64,000 nucleotides of DNA from Nothopassalora personata (lineage: Eukaryota; Ascomycota; Dothideomycetes; Mycosphaerellales; Mycosphaerellaceae). Under the pieces are notes generated by a model that was not told the origin of the DNA, did no database searches, and saw only the letters and a list, made by a program, of their open reading frames with translations. Location of the stretch: the NCBI GenBank assembly GCA_033816765.1, contig CM066287.1, positions 1,612,001 through 1,676,000 of the forward strand, written 5' to 3'. Positions 1 through 9,143 of the stretch are shown here, piece by piece. Within the stretch, counting starts at the first letter, position 1; each line of letters begins with the position of its first letter. The translations under genes were made by a program, and so were the position numbers.

Positions 1-3000
1 ACAGGCACCGCCGGTCATTTGGCAGCTCATGCTGGTCCTGTCGACGCCAGCGGCGAGCTTGTCACGCAAGAGTTCTATGGTGGCATACAAAGGATTATTT
101 CGAACCTACAAGCTCAGTTCGCAGCGCTTCAGAACAGCACAGGTGATGGAGTAGCTTCGGGTGCTCAGACTGGTCCTGTCGATGCCGATGGTGAAATTGT
201 CACTCAAAAGTCCTACGATGAATTGCAAAGAAATCATCACGATGTGCAGAACGAGAGAACCGCTTTGCAGGGTGAAGTCCAGCAACTCCGCAATCAACAG
301 GGTCAGGAGTCGCACCAGCAAGACTCCACCACCGAAAGCGACCAGTCGAAGCGTTTCATCAAGAAGCTTCGGGACGAGAACAAGCGGCTCAAGGAGGTAA
401 ATGAAGAGGTTTCTCGTAAGTTACGTCAATGTGAGGAGCCCAAGGCGGCATCACGCGAGCTCGAGGCCCAAGCCCTGGAACTAGACGGCAAGCATAAAGA
501 GCTAAAGAAAGGATACAAGAAGCTTCAGGATGAGATCGAGGAACTCAAAAAACAGAAAGAAGATGCGAAAAGGGAGTTTAACGAGATTGCCGGCCAGCTG
601 AAGGAACGTGAGGAATCCAAGATGAAGCCTAGTAAGTCTGAAGGCGAAGATGACGACGAGGACGTCAAGTATGCGAAGCTCAAGCGCGAGAATAAGATCC
701 TCGAAAGCGACAAGAAGGCAGTTCAGGATGAACTGGCGGAGACGGTTCGTAGGCTCAAGCACTGTGCGCAGTTCTATGACAGAATAGTGCTTGCAGATTC
801 GCCAGATGAAAAAGAGACTCTTCGCCGAAAGGCAGTAGATGCTCAGATAGAAGCCCTTGAGGACATTATCAGGCGACGAACGATAGAGAATCACAAACTG
901 GTCCTCGAGCTCAAGAGGCAGAAAGAGAAATTCGCTGAGCACCGCGGCTGGAGGAAGCCCTCATGGAGGAAGTGCAGGAGGTGCGAGGAGCTTCTGCCAA
1001 AGGACTGCGAGAGATGCGTGGCCTTGGATCAGGGGCGAGCACCAGATGATACAGTCCCGGGTTTGCTGTTCAGAGAGTCTCATGACAAAGCAGAAAGACT
1101 TCAGGAGGAAAATAGCGACCTTCGCAAGCAGAGAGATGATTACCAGAATCAGCTTGAAGAGATGCTGCAAGAGGACACGGACGGCAATATGACCGTATCG
1201 GCAAGATTGCACAACAGGCTTTTGCGGGACCAGCAAATGCTTATGGAGGAGAAGACCCTGTCAGACGCCACAGCAGAGAGTTTAAGAAGTCATATCAGCA
1301 CGCTCGAAAGTGAAACAGCTCCACTCAAAGCTGGCAGAGAGGCGTCGGAGGCTGAAGTCCAAAAGCTGCGCAAACGTATCAAGGAGCTCAGAAACCAGGA
1401 GATTCCTCTGAAAGTGGATGATAGAGACGACAACGACAGCACCCTCCGCGAGCATGGCGAACAGAGATCTTCAAGGACATTGAATCCTGCCGATAACGAT
1501 AGCGCTGCTAAAGTTGAGTACAATCGGGTGAAACAGCTGTTGGACGAGAGCCTGCATCGAGAGGATATGCTCACCAAGGAAAAATATGCCTACAAGAAGC
1601 GCGCTGAGGATTGCGAGGATGCCGATGGACAGTGGGCGAAGAGACTTCTGAACGAAACAGGGCCACCTCCCAAAGGCACTGCCGCTTACGCTGTGTTTCG
1701 ACAGGCAAGGCTTGCAGTAATAGATGCGGCGAAAAAGCTCAAGGCGTCTGAAGAGGAACTCCAAAGCCTGAAGAACGAATTTAACGTGCAGAAGAAAAGG
1801 CTGGAAGATTGTGAAAGGCATCGAAAACAAAATCAGGAAGCGCCAATTCAGACGGACGCAGCTCGCGGTGTAGACAAGGCCACTGGAACAAGTCCTGTAT
1901 CTGGGCTAAATCCTGGCACGGACCCGTCAACCGGCAGCCAACCTCACGACGATACGCCTGATCCTCTGCCGCCTTCTTCGTCGACCAATGCCGGCCGGTC
2001 GCGTCGACCTCATACAAGCTCTGGCACGCCGTCGCAGAACGCTGATCCTGCTGAATCCCAGCGAAAGAGCGCTCCTGGGATTGGTGCTCCCAAGTCTGGT
2101 CCTGAGTCTCGGGAGCCTTTTTTATGTGATTCCCAGCGCAAGACCGCGCTGGGCAAAGACGTAGCTCAGCGCACCTTCCAGACGCAGGTCTCGCAACAGC
2201 CTCAACTCTCAGTACCAGGACTTCCAGGAGTACCAGCTGTGTCTGGTACCGCCCCGACTTCGACGCAGCAGAGTGCAAGCTCTGCAGCAGACGGAGACTC
2301 ATTGGAGAATGGCATCACTTCACAGTCCACTTCGCAGACGGGCGGTCAAGCCTCGGCCACAGACTCAGCTGCGATCCCTGCGTCTAGCACAGAGGACAGC
2401 GCATCTCAGACGGTCGACACCCGTGCTGCATCGAAGGCTCAAGGGGTCGCCGGATCTTCTTCCCAGCCAGACGAGCCAACTTCGTCCAGTAAGTCAGCTC
2501 AGTCTACTTCGCAGTCGAGTGATCAACCCGCGGCCTCAGATCCAGCGACGACTACTGCGTCTAGCACAGAAGAGATTGCATCTCATGGCGTAGACACAAT
2601 CAGTGCGTCCGACACTCAAGGGCCGACTGAAGCTCCTTCGCAGACCACCAAGCCAGCTTCTTCTGGCAACGAACAGAGCTCATCTTCAACTGTCGACAAT
2701 GCCGCTGCACCAAACACGCCAGGAGATGCTGAGGTCACTGGCCAGTCAACCAAGCCAGCTTCGTCCGAGATTCAGTCATCGACGCTCTCCACGTTGCCAT
2801 CACGTTCATTAACCACGGATCCAGGACCTGTTCCCAAGGGTGTGGACGAACAACTCCTGAACGATGTGCGGGCCGAATTAGCTGATATTTTGAACAGACA
2901 TGCTCAGCGGATAGACGGAGGCATTTACTTCGATCTCCTCTGTCGACTACTCTATGACATACGACCCCAGCAAGGGCTAAAAGGGTTTCAGGCTAGGCTA

Positions 3001-6000
3001 AACCCTGGGGATGACCTAGACACAGAAGTTCTCCTGGGACGCGACGACCCAACCGTCACGAGCGAGGATAGACTTCGTTTAGTTCTGGAGTGGATGTCGA
3101 GTAACGGTAAGCTATTGATGTTCCCATACCACGACCCGGAGAAGCCGGACTTCGTAGGTCGACGGCCAGCAGGTGGTGGAACGAACGAAGATTCATCTTC
3201 AACGTCGCAAGATCCAGGTTCTAGAGGCAAAGGCGGGTGTTCTGATTCTAAGCCTCCAGGCCAGGAATCGAAGAGCAACAAGCCTGGGGAAAAGGATGGT
3301 GACGACTCGATCCCTGATAATAAGTCTGGAGGAGCATCGCACCAAGGTGCAGGGCTTGTCGATGGAGTCTCAACAACGCCCTCTGCTTCGACCTCGGGCA
3401 CTTCGAGAGAGAAAAAGGCACCTCAGCCTGCTTTGCAACCAAACATTCAAGGGTCCGCTGTCAATGCGACTTTGGGAGTGAAGTCGAGCACTGAAGAGGA
3501 AGCGGCCACCGCGAACGCAAACGCTGGCACTGAACCACAAGCCTCGAAAGGCGACAAAACCCCTACACCCAAGGTACCAGTCCGAACCTTTTCTACAGCT
3601 TTCGTTGATGAGATGCGAACTGTATTACCACAATACCTGAAGCGTGAAGCCTTCAAGGATCAGTTCTTGGTCGAGACTTTATGGAGGTCGATGCGAGACA
3701 ATATAGGTGGTTCTGACGGTCGCTTTTACGAGCAGAGGTTCATGGCTATGGGACTGTCGTTGTCTGACTTGCTGAAGCTGTTTTCCACGAATGGCGAGCT
3801 TGTGGTCTTTCCAACTGAAACCACACATCTAGTGCGAGTGCGACGTGTCGCTGCGGTTAGAGACGACGAGCCACCAGCAGAAAAGCAGAAGGACTCCTCA
3901 GGTGGAGATGGTGATTCTGGCGCTAAGCGTGGAGACCGAAAACCTGACGGTGAGAAGCCTACAAAAGACAACGACGGCGGGGACGACTCGCAGCCTGATC
4001 GAAAGCCGAGCTCCGGGGCAGCATCCTCTCAGGGTACAGACCATGTTGATGGAGTCTCCCGTGCGATCAAAAATGGAGACGAGGCGCCCACAGGCTCCAC
4101 CGCCGTAGACGAGAGTATTCAGACCCAGGATCACCAGCAGTCCGCGAAGGGGTATCAAGGCAAGGAGTCCGAGCCAACAGCTAGTACTCAGGAGACCACG
4201 ACTAGCTCGCCAACGACCACGGAATCGCAAACAGCTTCGGGGCTGGATGATGCACCTTTGCTCTTCGACCTGCTACGGGCCGAGCTTCCTGCTGTGCTCC
4301 AGGCACCCTTGTTCAGGGACAGAATCTTTGGAATGAGTGATCTGGTCACCGCGATCAGAATCAGATTCGAGCTGCTTCAACGTTCGTTGCCTAGGTTCAC
4401 GGCATCGCAACTGTACCGAGAGCTTCTCATCCTCGCTGAGAACGATCTTTTTGCTGCAATCGCTCTTGCCAATCCACTGGATCATGCCACGGCTTCAGAC
4501 GGCTTCGATGATAACGGTGTGACACGTTCCATGGAGATGGGCCGCTTCTCGCCAGGCATGCAGCTTCCGGATCCACCAGCTGAGTCGCCCGCTGTCGCTT
4601 TGATCTATAGAGTCGCGGAAGAAGGCCGGCTTTATATTCAAAGTCGTGATACTTGGCGAAAGGGGCAACGAGGCACAGATCAAGGCCTATTCACATCCAG
4701 TTTCAATGATATCGCGAACCTGGTCAACGAGCGAGCGAGAGCTCTCTACCTAGCCCGCAACCCAGAGTCAAAAAAGAGCTCTCCATTGATCTTATTTGAA
4801 CATCACGATTTGGCAGCGACCATAGATTACCTGTTGATGATCGATCCATCTTGGTGGCAGGACCGCGTGGCTGAAGATGCGGCCGATGTCCTCCGGGAAT
4901 GGATGCAGGCTGCAGAGAGGGTGGCTGCTCGAGACAATGCTCGGCAGCCTAGTCCTAGCATTGCCAGTGAAAGCGGCAAGCAGACTGCTCCTCAGACGCC
5001 TGTCAACCAACTTTCACCCACGAGACAGTCCGACGGTAACCAAAGTGTCCCTGGCTCGGCCGCATCTGCCAGTTCTGCCAGTACCATACTCATTGCCAGT
5101 GCGAAAAGCACTCCTCAGACTCAAAGACAGACCTGGCAGACTTATCACGCACGGACCGATCAGAAGGAGGTGAAGCCTAAATTTCCTTCGTTTCGCAGGT
5201 GGGACCCTTTTACAGGGCGAATGTACTTTGTGGAACTGAGCGGCAAGCGGCTTTGGCATGAACCCGACGAGTCTGAACTGCACCGCGAAGGTGGCGATGA
5301 CCACAACGATGATGATCCAGGACGTAGGCTCGAAGATCCGCCTCGGGTGCGTCGATGGTTTTATTTTCCCAACGGCAAAGTGGGCAGTGGCAAGATGAAA
5401 AGTCTGCCAGTGAAATTTTCTTACCACGAGACTACTGGCCATACTCAGTGGGACAGACCAGCTGACTTCCACGCGGATCACTGGGGTCGGCTTGACGAGT
5501 TTGCTCGCCAACTGAATAGGCACGAGAAACAGTGCATCGCCAACGAGACATGGAGAAGCCAGAATCCAGGTCATAGCTGGGATCCAACTCTTTCCGAGGA
5601 CAGATGGATCAATGGAACGATCCCGGCCCAGGCGGCAGCAAAATTCTGCCCAAAGTGTGGAAATAGGCTATCTAAGAAGCACAACGCTACTGAATGTCAA
5701 GCGCTTAATCGTGAAGCGTTCTCCGCTCCTGAGCAGGAGCTCATGGAGCTTTACGCAGAGATACAGCGCAGCGTTGGCGAGAATTTCTATTTGGCGAGCG
5801 ACGTAGGTCCCAGTGCCGATATGACCCCAAATTACTTCCCCTACCCAGACCTCAATAATGAAGATGCGCGAAGTGATGCACAAGGGCGTCTCGTTATAAG
5901 CAGACTTGATCGGGGCAACCCTCAGAGAGCCCTCGACGATATGCTCGGAGATCAAGGACAAAGACGACCGACGATCCCTTCATTGACACAAGTGCACGAA

Positions 6001-6024
6001 GTATACAATCGAAGCTTTCCTTGA
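1..6024 (+). CDS. Very large coiled-coil, Ser/Thr/Pro-rich protein with WW-like C-terminal modules (5' partial)
   Basis: The frame is open from the first base of the window to a TGA at 6022-6024, so the start lies upstream; at least 2007 residues are present. I do not recognise a named family. In order: two copies of a GPVDAxGExVTQ repeat (about 43 residues apart), roughly 550 residues of charged heptad-like coiled coil, a long Ser/Thr/Gln-rich linker, three related globular segments (about nt 2840-3170, 3590-3855, 4255-4500) separated by Gly/Asp/Lys-rich linkers that also resemble each other, then two WW-like modules (nt 5180-5285 and 5345-5480, with WDPFTGRMYF and YHETTGHTQWDRP) and a CxxC...H...C cluster near nt 5645-5700. 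Scaffold or nuclear RNA/chromatin role is only a guess from WW and coiled-coil content. The 3' end may continue in another frame (see 6021-6797). Confidence 0.75.
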   Translation, partial: TGTAGHLAAHAGPVDASGELVTQEFYGGIQRIISNLQAQFAALQNSTGDGVASGAQTGPVDADGEIVTQKSYDELQRNHHDVQNERTALQGEVQQLRNQQGQESHQQDSTTESDQSKRFIKKLRDENKRLKEVNEEVSRKLRQCEEPKAASRELEAQALELDGKHKELKKGYKKLQDEIEELKKQKEDAKREFNEIAGQLKEREESKMKPSKSEGEDDDEDVKYAKLKRENKILESDKKAVQDELAETVRRLKHCAQFYDRIVLADSPDEKETLRRKAVDAQIEALEDIIRRRTIENHKLVLELKRQKEKFAEHRGWRKPSWRKCRRCEELLPKDCERCVALDQGRAPDDTVPGLLFRESHDKAERLQEENSDLRKQRDDYQNQLEEMLQEDTDGNMTVSARLHNRLLRDQQMLMEEKTLSDATAESLRSHISTLESETAPLKAGREASEAEVQKLRKRIKELRNQEIPLKVDDRDDNDSTLREHGEQRSSRTLNPADNDSAAKVEYNRVKQLLDESLHREDMLTKEKYAYKKRAEDCEDADGQWAKRLLNETGPPPKGTAAYAVFRQARLAVIDAAKKLKASEEELQSLKNEFNVQKKRLEDCERHRKQNQEAPIQTDAARGVDKATGTSPVSGLNPGTDPSTGSQPHDDTPDPLPPSSSTNAGRSRRPHTSSGTPSQNADPAESQRKSAPGIGAPKSGPESREPFLCDSQRKTALGKDVAQRTFQTQVSQQPQLSVPGLPGVPAVSGTAPTSTQQSASSAADGDSLENGITSQSTSQTGGQASATDSAAIPASSTEDSASQTVDTRAASKAQGVAGSSSQPDEPTSSSKSAQSTSQSSDQPAASDPATTTASSTEEIASHGVDTISASDTQGPTEAPSQTTKPASSGNEQSSSSTVDNAAAPNTPGDAEVTGQSTKPASSEIQSSTLSTLPSRSLTTDPGPVPKGVDEQLLNDVRAELADILNRHAQRIDGGIYFDLLCRLLYDIRPQQGLKGFQARLNPGDDLDTEVLLGRDDPTVTSEDRLRLVLEWMSSNGKLLMFPYHDPEKPDFVGRRPAGGGTNEDSSSTSQDPGSRGKGGCSDSKPPGQESKSNKPGEKDGDDSIPDNKSGGASHQGAGLVDGVSTTPSASTSGTSREKKAPQPALQPNIQGSAVNATLGVKSSTEEEAATANANAGTEPQASKGDKTPTPKVPVRTFSTAFVDEMRTVLPQYLKREAFKDQFLVETLWRSMRDNIGGSDGRFYEQRFMAMGLSLSDLLKLFSTNGELVVFPTETTHLVRVRRVAAVRDDEPPAEKQKDSSGGDGDSGAKRGDRKPDGEKPTKDNDGGDDSQPDRKPSSGAASSQGTDHVDGVSRAIKNGDEAPTGSTAVDESIQTQDHQQSAKGYQGKESEPTASTQETTTSSPTTTESQTASGLDDAPLLFDLLRAELPAVLQAPLFRDRIFGMSDLVTAIRIRFELLQRSLPRFTASQLYRELLILAENDLFAAIALANPLDHATASDGFDDNGVTRSMEMGRFSPGMQLPDPPAESPAVALIYRVAEEGRLYIQSRDTWRKGQRGTDQGLFTSSFNDIANLVNERARALYLARNPESKKSSPLILFEHHDLAATIDYLLMIDPSWWQDRVAEDAADVLREWMQAAERVAARDNARQPSPSIASESGKQTAPQTPVNQLSPTRQSDGNQSVPGSAASASSASTILIASAKSTPQTQRQTWQTYHARTDQKEVKPKFPSFRRWDPFTGRMYFVELSGKRLWHEPDESELHREGGDDHNDDDPGRRLEDPPRVRRWFYFPNGKVGSGKMKSLPVKFSYHETTGHTQWDRPADFHADHWGRLDEFARQLNRHEKQCIANETWRSQNPGHSWDPTLSEDRWINGTIPAQAAAKFCPKCGNRLSKKHNATECQALNREAFSAPEQELMELYAEIQRSVGENFYLASDVGPSADMTPNYFPYPDLNNEDARSDAQGRLVISRLDRGNPQRALDDMLGDQGQRRPTIPSLTQVHEVYNRSFP

Positions 6025-6797
6025 GACTGAACACCACTGGACAAGGTGCTCACACCTCAACGCCAGACACGTCCTCGGCACTCAGTGGTGGCGCGCCTAA
6101 CTTCATACCTTCTGGCGAGTCAAGCAGGGTAGGCACTCCGTTTTCGGCCGCAACCACTTCAGGACCAAGTCTGCAAGTACAGTGGGAGACAAATTTCGCC
6201 AAGATCAGAGGCTCAACTGCCCAGCTCCCACAGCCGGGTCCTACGAGAGCGACTTGGATGTCGGAGTGGGAGAAGAGGAACGGGTATTCTCCTACTCAGG
6301 AGCAGCTGGCCAGGAGCGGCAGAGGACAGCAGTCCGCCATTGACACAGCACCTGTCGTGGAATACGCGCGCCCCTCGGCATCGGCTACAGCGGGAGATGC
6401 TCAGCAATCTGCCTCCGCCACAGCATCGAGCCCGGCATCACCGAGGGAGGTTCCCGAAGCTGCAACGCCTGGTGATTCTGCCACTCAGCCTTTGCCACAA
6501 ACAGAAGAGAACCCTACGACATCTCCTGGCCCTTCGCAGACATCTTCGACATCACCGAAGCATGGCAACGTTCTCGCAGGAAGAAGCGACGACACTATGG
6601 GCGACGTCTCTCCCAAGAGTGGTGGTAGTACCGCCAAGCCATTGATAGATCTATCCACGTGGGGGTGGTACAATTTGATTATGATGATTGCGTATATTGA
6701 TGCGGGAGTAGAGCATCACTGCTTGGTGAGGCGTGTTCTTTCCTCTTTTGTGCGACTGTATTGCTGTATGGTCATGCGGTCATGTATAGAGAGGTAG
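6021..6797 (+). CDS. Probable 3' continuation of the preceding large gene in another frame
   Basis: Immediately after the stop at 6022-6024 a second frame is open to 6797. Its first 200 residues have the same composition as the upstream protein (Ser, Thr, Pro, Ala, Gln rich, with WxSEWEKRNGYSP near nt 6260), so it reads like coding sequence rather than a shadow. It has no ATG at its beginning. A GTATAC donor at 6001 with AG acceptors at 6119, 6125 or 6128 would join the two frames; the tighter 45-nt intron 6001-6045 would not, because it keeps the original frame. A sequencing or natural frameshift is the alternative. The last 50 residues (from about nt 6660) look non-coding, so the true stop may lie in a further intron-shifted frame. 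Confidence 0.45.
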   Translation: MRLNTTGQGAHTSTPDTSSALSGGAPNFIPSGESSRVGTPFSAATTSGPSLQVQWETNFAKIRGSTAQLPQPGPTRATWMSEWEKRNGYSPTQEQLARSGRGQQSAIDTAPVVEYARPSASATAGDAQQSASATASSPASPREVPEAATPGDSATQPLPQTEENPTTSPGPSQTSSTSPKHGNVLAGRSDDTMGDVSPKSGGSTAKPLIDLSTWGWYNLIMMIAYIDAGVEHHCLVRRVLSSFVRLYCCMVMRSCIER

Positions 6798-6834
6798 TTC
6801 TTTTGTTGTGTTGGTAGTGTCGATTTATGATTTG

Positions 6835-7666
6835 CTAAGCGTTGGAAGCAATACACGGAATTTTATCACGGCACACTCTGTGATTAGCCCTGGTCTTGAT
6901 GATTTCGATCTGCTGGGTAGACGTGGTATTGATGGAATGAAGAGGAAGCGGATGAAGTTTGAAGGTGCGCACTTGGTTCGGCTGCTCGGCAGAGCGATAG
7001 GGTGAAACTCTTGGCGTGGTAGGGTCCTCCAACGTCTGTTCTTCTCTCAACTTGCGATCATGTATATGATGTGTCGAGAACATCGTCCCAAAGGCAACTC
7101 CATGGCACAGCATTTCGTCGGCAAGGCGACGCATAATGATCACAGATCGCTGCATTAGGGAAGCACAGTCGGCAATCGCACTCTCACTAAGTTGCAAATT
7201 GGGAGCCAGCGCTGAAGCAGTCTAGCGACACGTTCTCCGCTGGTCATATAGCCGCCGGGTGAGGACGAAGGACGGCACGGTGCACGAAGTCGACATCATC
7301 GCTGTCTGCTAGGGCTATGATGCCGTGATAGGTGACCTGCGTACCAGGGGCGTTCAAGGGAGAGACGGCATCGACCTTGACGAGAAGTGGAAGGATGGCG
7401 TTATCACACACCTCGTATGATTGGCACAATGGATCCCAAAATATACTCGTGATATATGGACCTAAAGCTCCTACTTCTTTGGCAAATGGCCCACCCTCGA
7501 ACTCCAGGTCGAGTGGATCGTAGACGTGCTCCAAAAGTAGAGAAAGCAGAAGCTGCGCAGTGTTGAGGCAAAGAGAGACGACGAAGAGGAGTTGAGGAAG
7601 CACACTCTTGATCTTGCCAGCAAGACATTGATCGGTGACCACCCGCAGCTGGTGAATGGGTGCCAA
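6835..7666 (-). CDS. Unrecognised minus-strand coding-like segment, possibly a broken or intron-containing gene
   Basis: Two minus-strand open segments lie in line. 7666-7244 encodes about 140 residues with an amphipathic/hydrophobic helix (LLFVVSLCLNTAQLLLSLLL) and an aromatic segment YITSIFWDPLCQSYEV. 7197-6835, in another frame, opens with a helical stretch MQRSVIIMRRLADEMLCHG. Intron acceptor-like CAG and TAG sites lie between them, so a spliced gene is possible. I recognise no family, no convincing start codon context exists, and the region borders transposon-rich DNA, so a decayed gene is equally likely. The DNA around it (6798-8360) otherwise shows nothing I can identify. Confidence 0.25.
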
Positions 7667-8389
7667 CGTCGAGGGTAAGAAGCAGGAGATGCTTATCTAT
7701 GCTGGTGGCATCTCAGCGTGGCATAAGGCGTGTGTGAATGCGTTGAAGGATCGGAAGGGGTGCGAGAGCGTGACGATCAACTCATGTGAGGGTGAGTCAC
7801 AGAGCTACGATAGACAGACAGAGCAATATCTGCGCCATTTAACGGCTTCTTCCGTTCCTGCATGAAAGAACCACCATCACCACATACCTTGTTGCTTGGC
7901 CATTCGCAATATATCGCGCAGCAGGCATGACCTGCCTCGCTGCGGGTAGTCCGTTCAGCCCCACGCCGATCGCCTCCAACGATCAGCATCGGCGCCGGCG
8001 AACGATGTTCACGTCGACGCCCAAAAGTCCGCCAAAGAATGATGCCGGATCGTGGCCATTGCTCGGCAAATGCAAGCTGTAGTGCGATACTAACTATGGA
8101 GCCTGGGATCCATTTCACGTCAAGTTGACCAACTCAGAAGGCAGTCGTTCTGTCTGCTACTGCTCGGCATCATGAGCTGAGCATAGCCGCACCCTACTCT
8201 TGCGGGTAAGTGTGTCGCTTCGGCAAACCAAGAAGCGCTTTCGTTGCCACGGCTCTACTCTCGCTGTCGAGGATACACCTATCGAAGAAGCTCAAATTTT
8301 GTAGCAGGTCCGGATGAACGCTGCTCCGCCGAGTGGAGGTCAGCACTAAGGTCAAGCAGCATGGACCCACTCTCGGTTCTTCAGATCGC

Positions 8390-8398
8390 AGGATCCGC
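8390..8398. repeat. Left target-site duplication (9 bp) of the 736-bp element
   Basis: AGGATCCGC immediately left of the terminal repeat matches AGGATCCAC at 9135-9143 in 8 of 9 positions. Removing the element and one copy restores uninterrupted codons Q-I-A-G-S-T-A-N across the site, which supports target duplication on insertion. Confidence 0.65.
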
Positions 8399-9134
8399 CG
8401 AAAAGTCTATGGGCAGCTCCCATTTTCGTCTATGGGCAGCCCCCATACATAACTTATGTGGTGGATAACTATATCATCGTATACGTTGTTAACGCGACGT
8501 TATCGCTACGTTATCGCTTGTATCTTACGCTGCAGCCGCCGTCGCGTCGTCGCGTCGTTAGGTGTTTCTTGAAGAATCTGCTAAGGTCGCTCTTGGCATT
8601 AGAAGTTAGTTGCGCGTCGTGCACAGTCGCACGTCGTGCACACCTCCACTAAACTTAGGGCATTCCGATCAAATATTGACTATGGTCACCCAGACAACAG
8701 GTAGCGTAATTTTCATTTCATTAGGCTGTGCACGACGTGCGACTGTGCACCACGCGCAACGAACTTCTAGGCAGAATACAGTGCTTACCTACGCCGCCCT
8801 TACTGCCAACGGCACTGCCGTAACTAGCTAGCCAGCCCGCACCTAAGTCTTCGTTAAGAACGAGAACACGGTGCTAGCGGGGTTTAGGATTAATTTTGTT
8901 AACAACTTGATTGACTTTACATAGCAAACGAGACTAGCAGGATGCATGCATACGAGATTGTAATATTCTTAATTTAGGTACTAATTGCAGTGCATTGTTT
9001 ACCTGCAGCTATACGTTAATACCGTGTAGTATACTTTAATTACACAGATTAATAATGCGACTGGTCATGTGCAGCAACGACTCAGCATAGGGGCTGCTGA
9101 TAGACGAAAATGGGGGCTGCCCATAGACTTTTCG
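8399..9134. mobile_element. Non-autonomous DNA transposon, 736 bp, with about 49-bp terminal inverted repeats
   Basis: The ends are inverted repeats starting CGAAAAGTCTATGGGCAGC; the left arm (8399-8447) and right arm (9086-9134) pair over about 49 bp with a handful of mismatches. Each arm contains an internal direct repeat of the motif GTCTATGGGCAGC, the inner copy of the right arm being diverged. A 9-bp imperfect target duplication (8390-8398 and 9135-9143) fits Mutator-like elements best, hAT (8 bp) next. No transposase-like reading frame is present. The interior is AT-rich, with a GC-rich block near 8525-8560, and contains the TA-flanked MITE at 8602-8767. The element sits in codon 12-13 of the MDPLSV gene. 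Confidence 0.7.
8602..8767 (-). mobile_element. 166-bp TA-flanked MITE, copy 1 (Tc1/mariner-like), nested in the 736-bp element
   Basis: Terminal inverted repeats of about 40 bp start GAAGTTNGTTGCGCG and contain GTGCACAGTCGCACGTCGTG. TA dinucleotides flank both ends (8600-8601 and 8768-8769), the hallmark of Tc1/mariner-type insertion. Reverse-complemented, the sequence aligns end to end with the copy at 37772-37937 with about ten differences. There is no coding capacity; the short reading frame through it is just translated repeat. Confidence 0.8.
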
Positions 9135-9143
9135 AGGATCCAC
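9135..9143. repeat. Right target-site duplication (9 bp) of the 736-bp element
   Basis: AGGATCCAC directly follows the right terminal repeat and matches 8390-8398 at 8 of 9 bases. The reading frame of the interrupted gene continues from this copy (GSTANTAK). Confidence 0.65.

Noticed and set aside
8610..8831. A short protein that appears nearly identically at 37534-37929 on the other strand, suggesting a duplicated gene
   Set aside because: Both are translations of the same 166-bp MITE; the shared part stops at the MITE boundaries and has no coding features.
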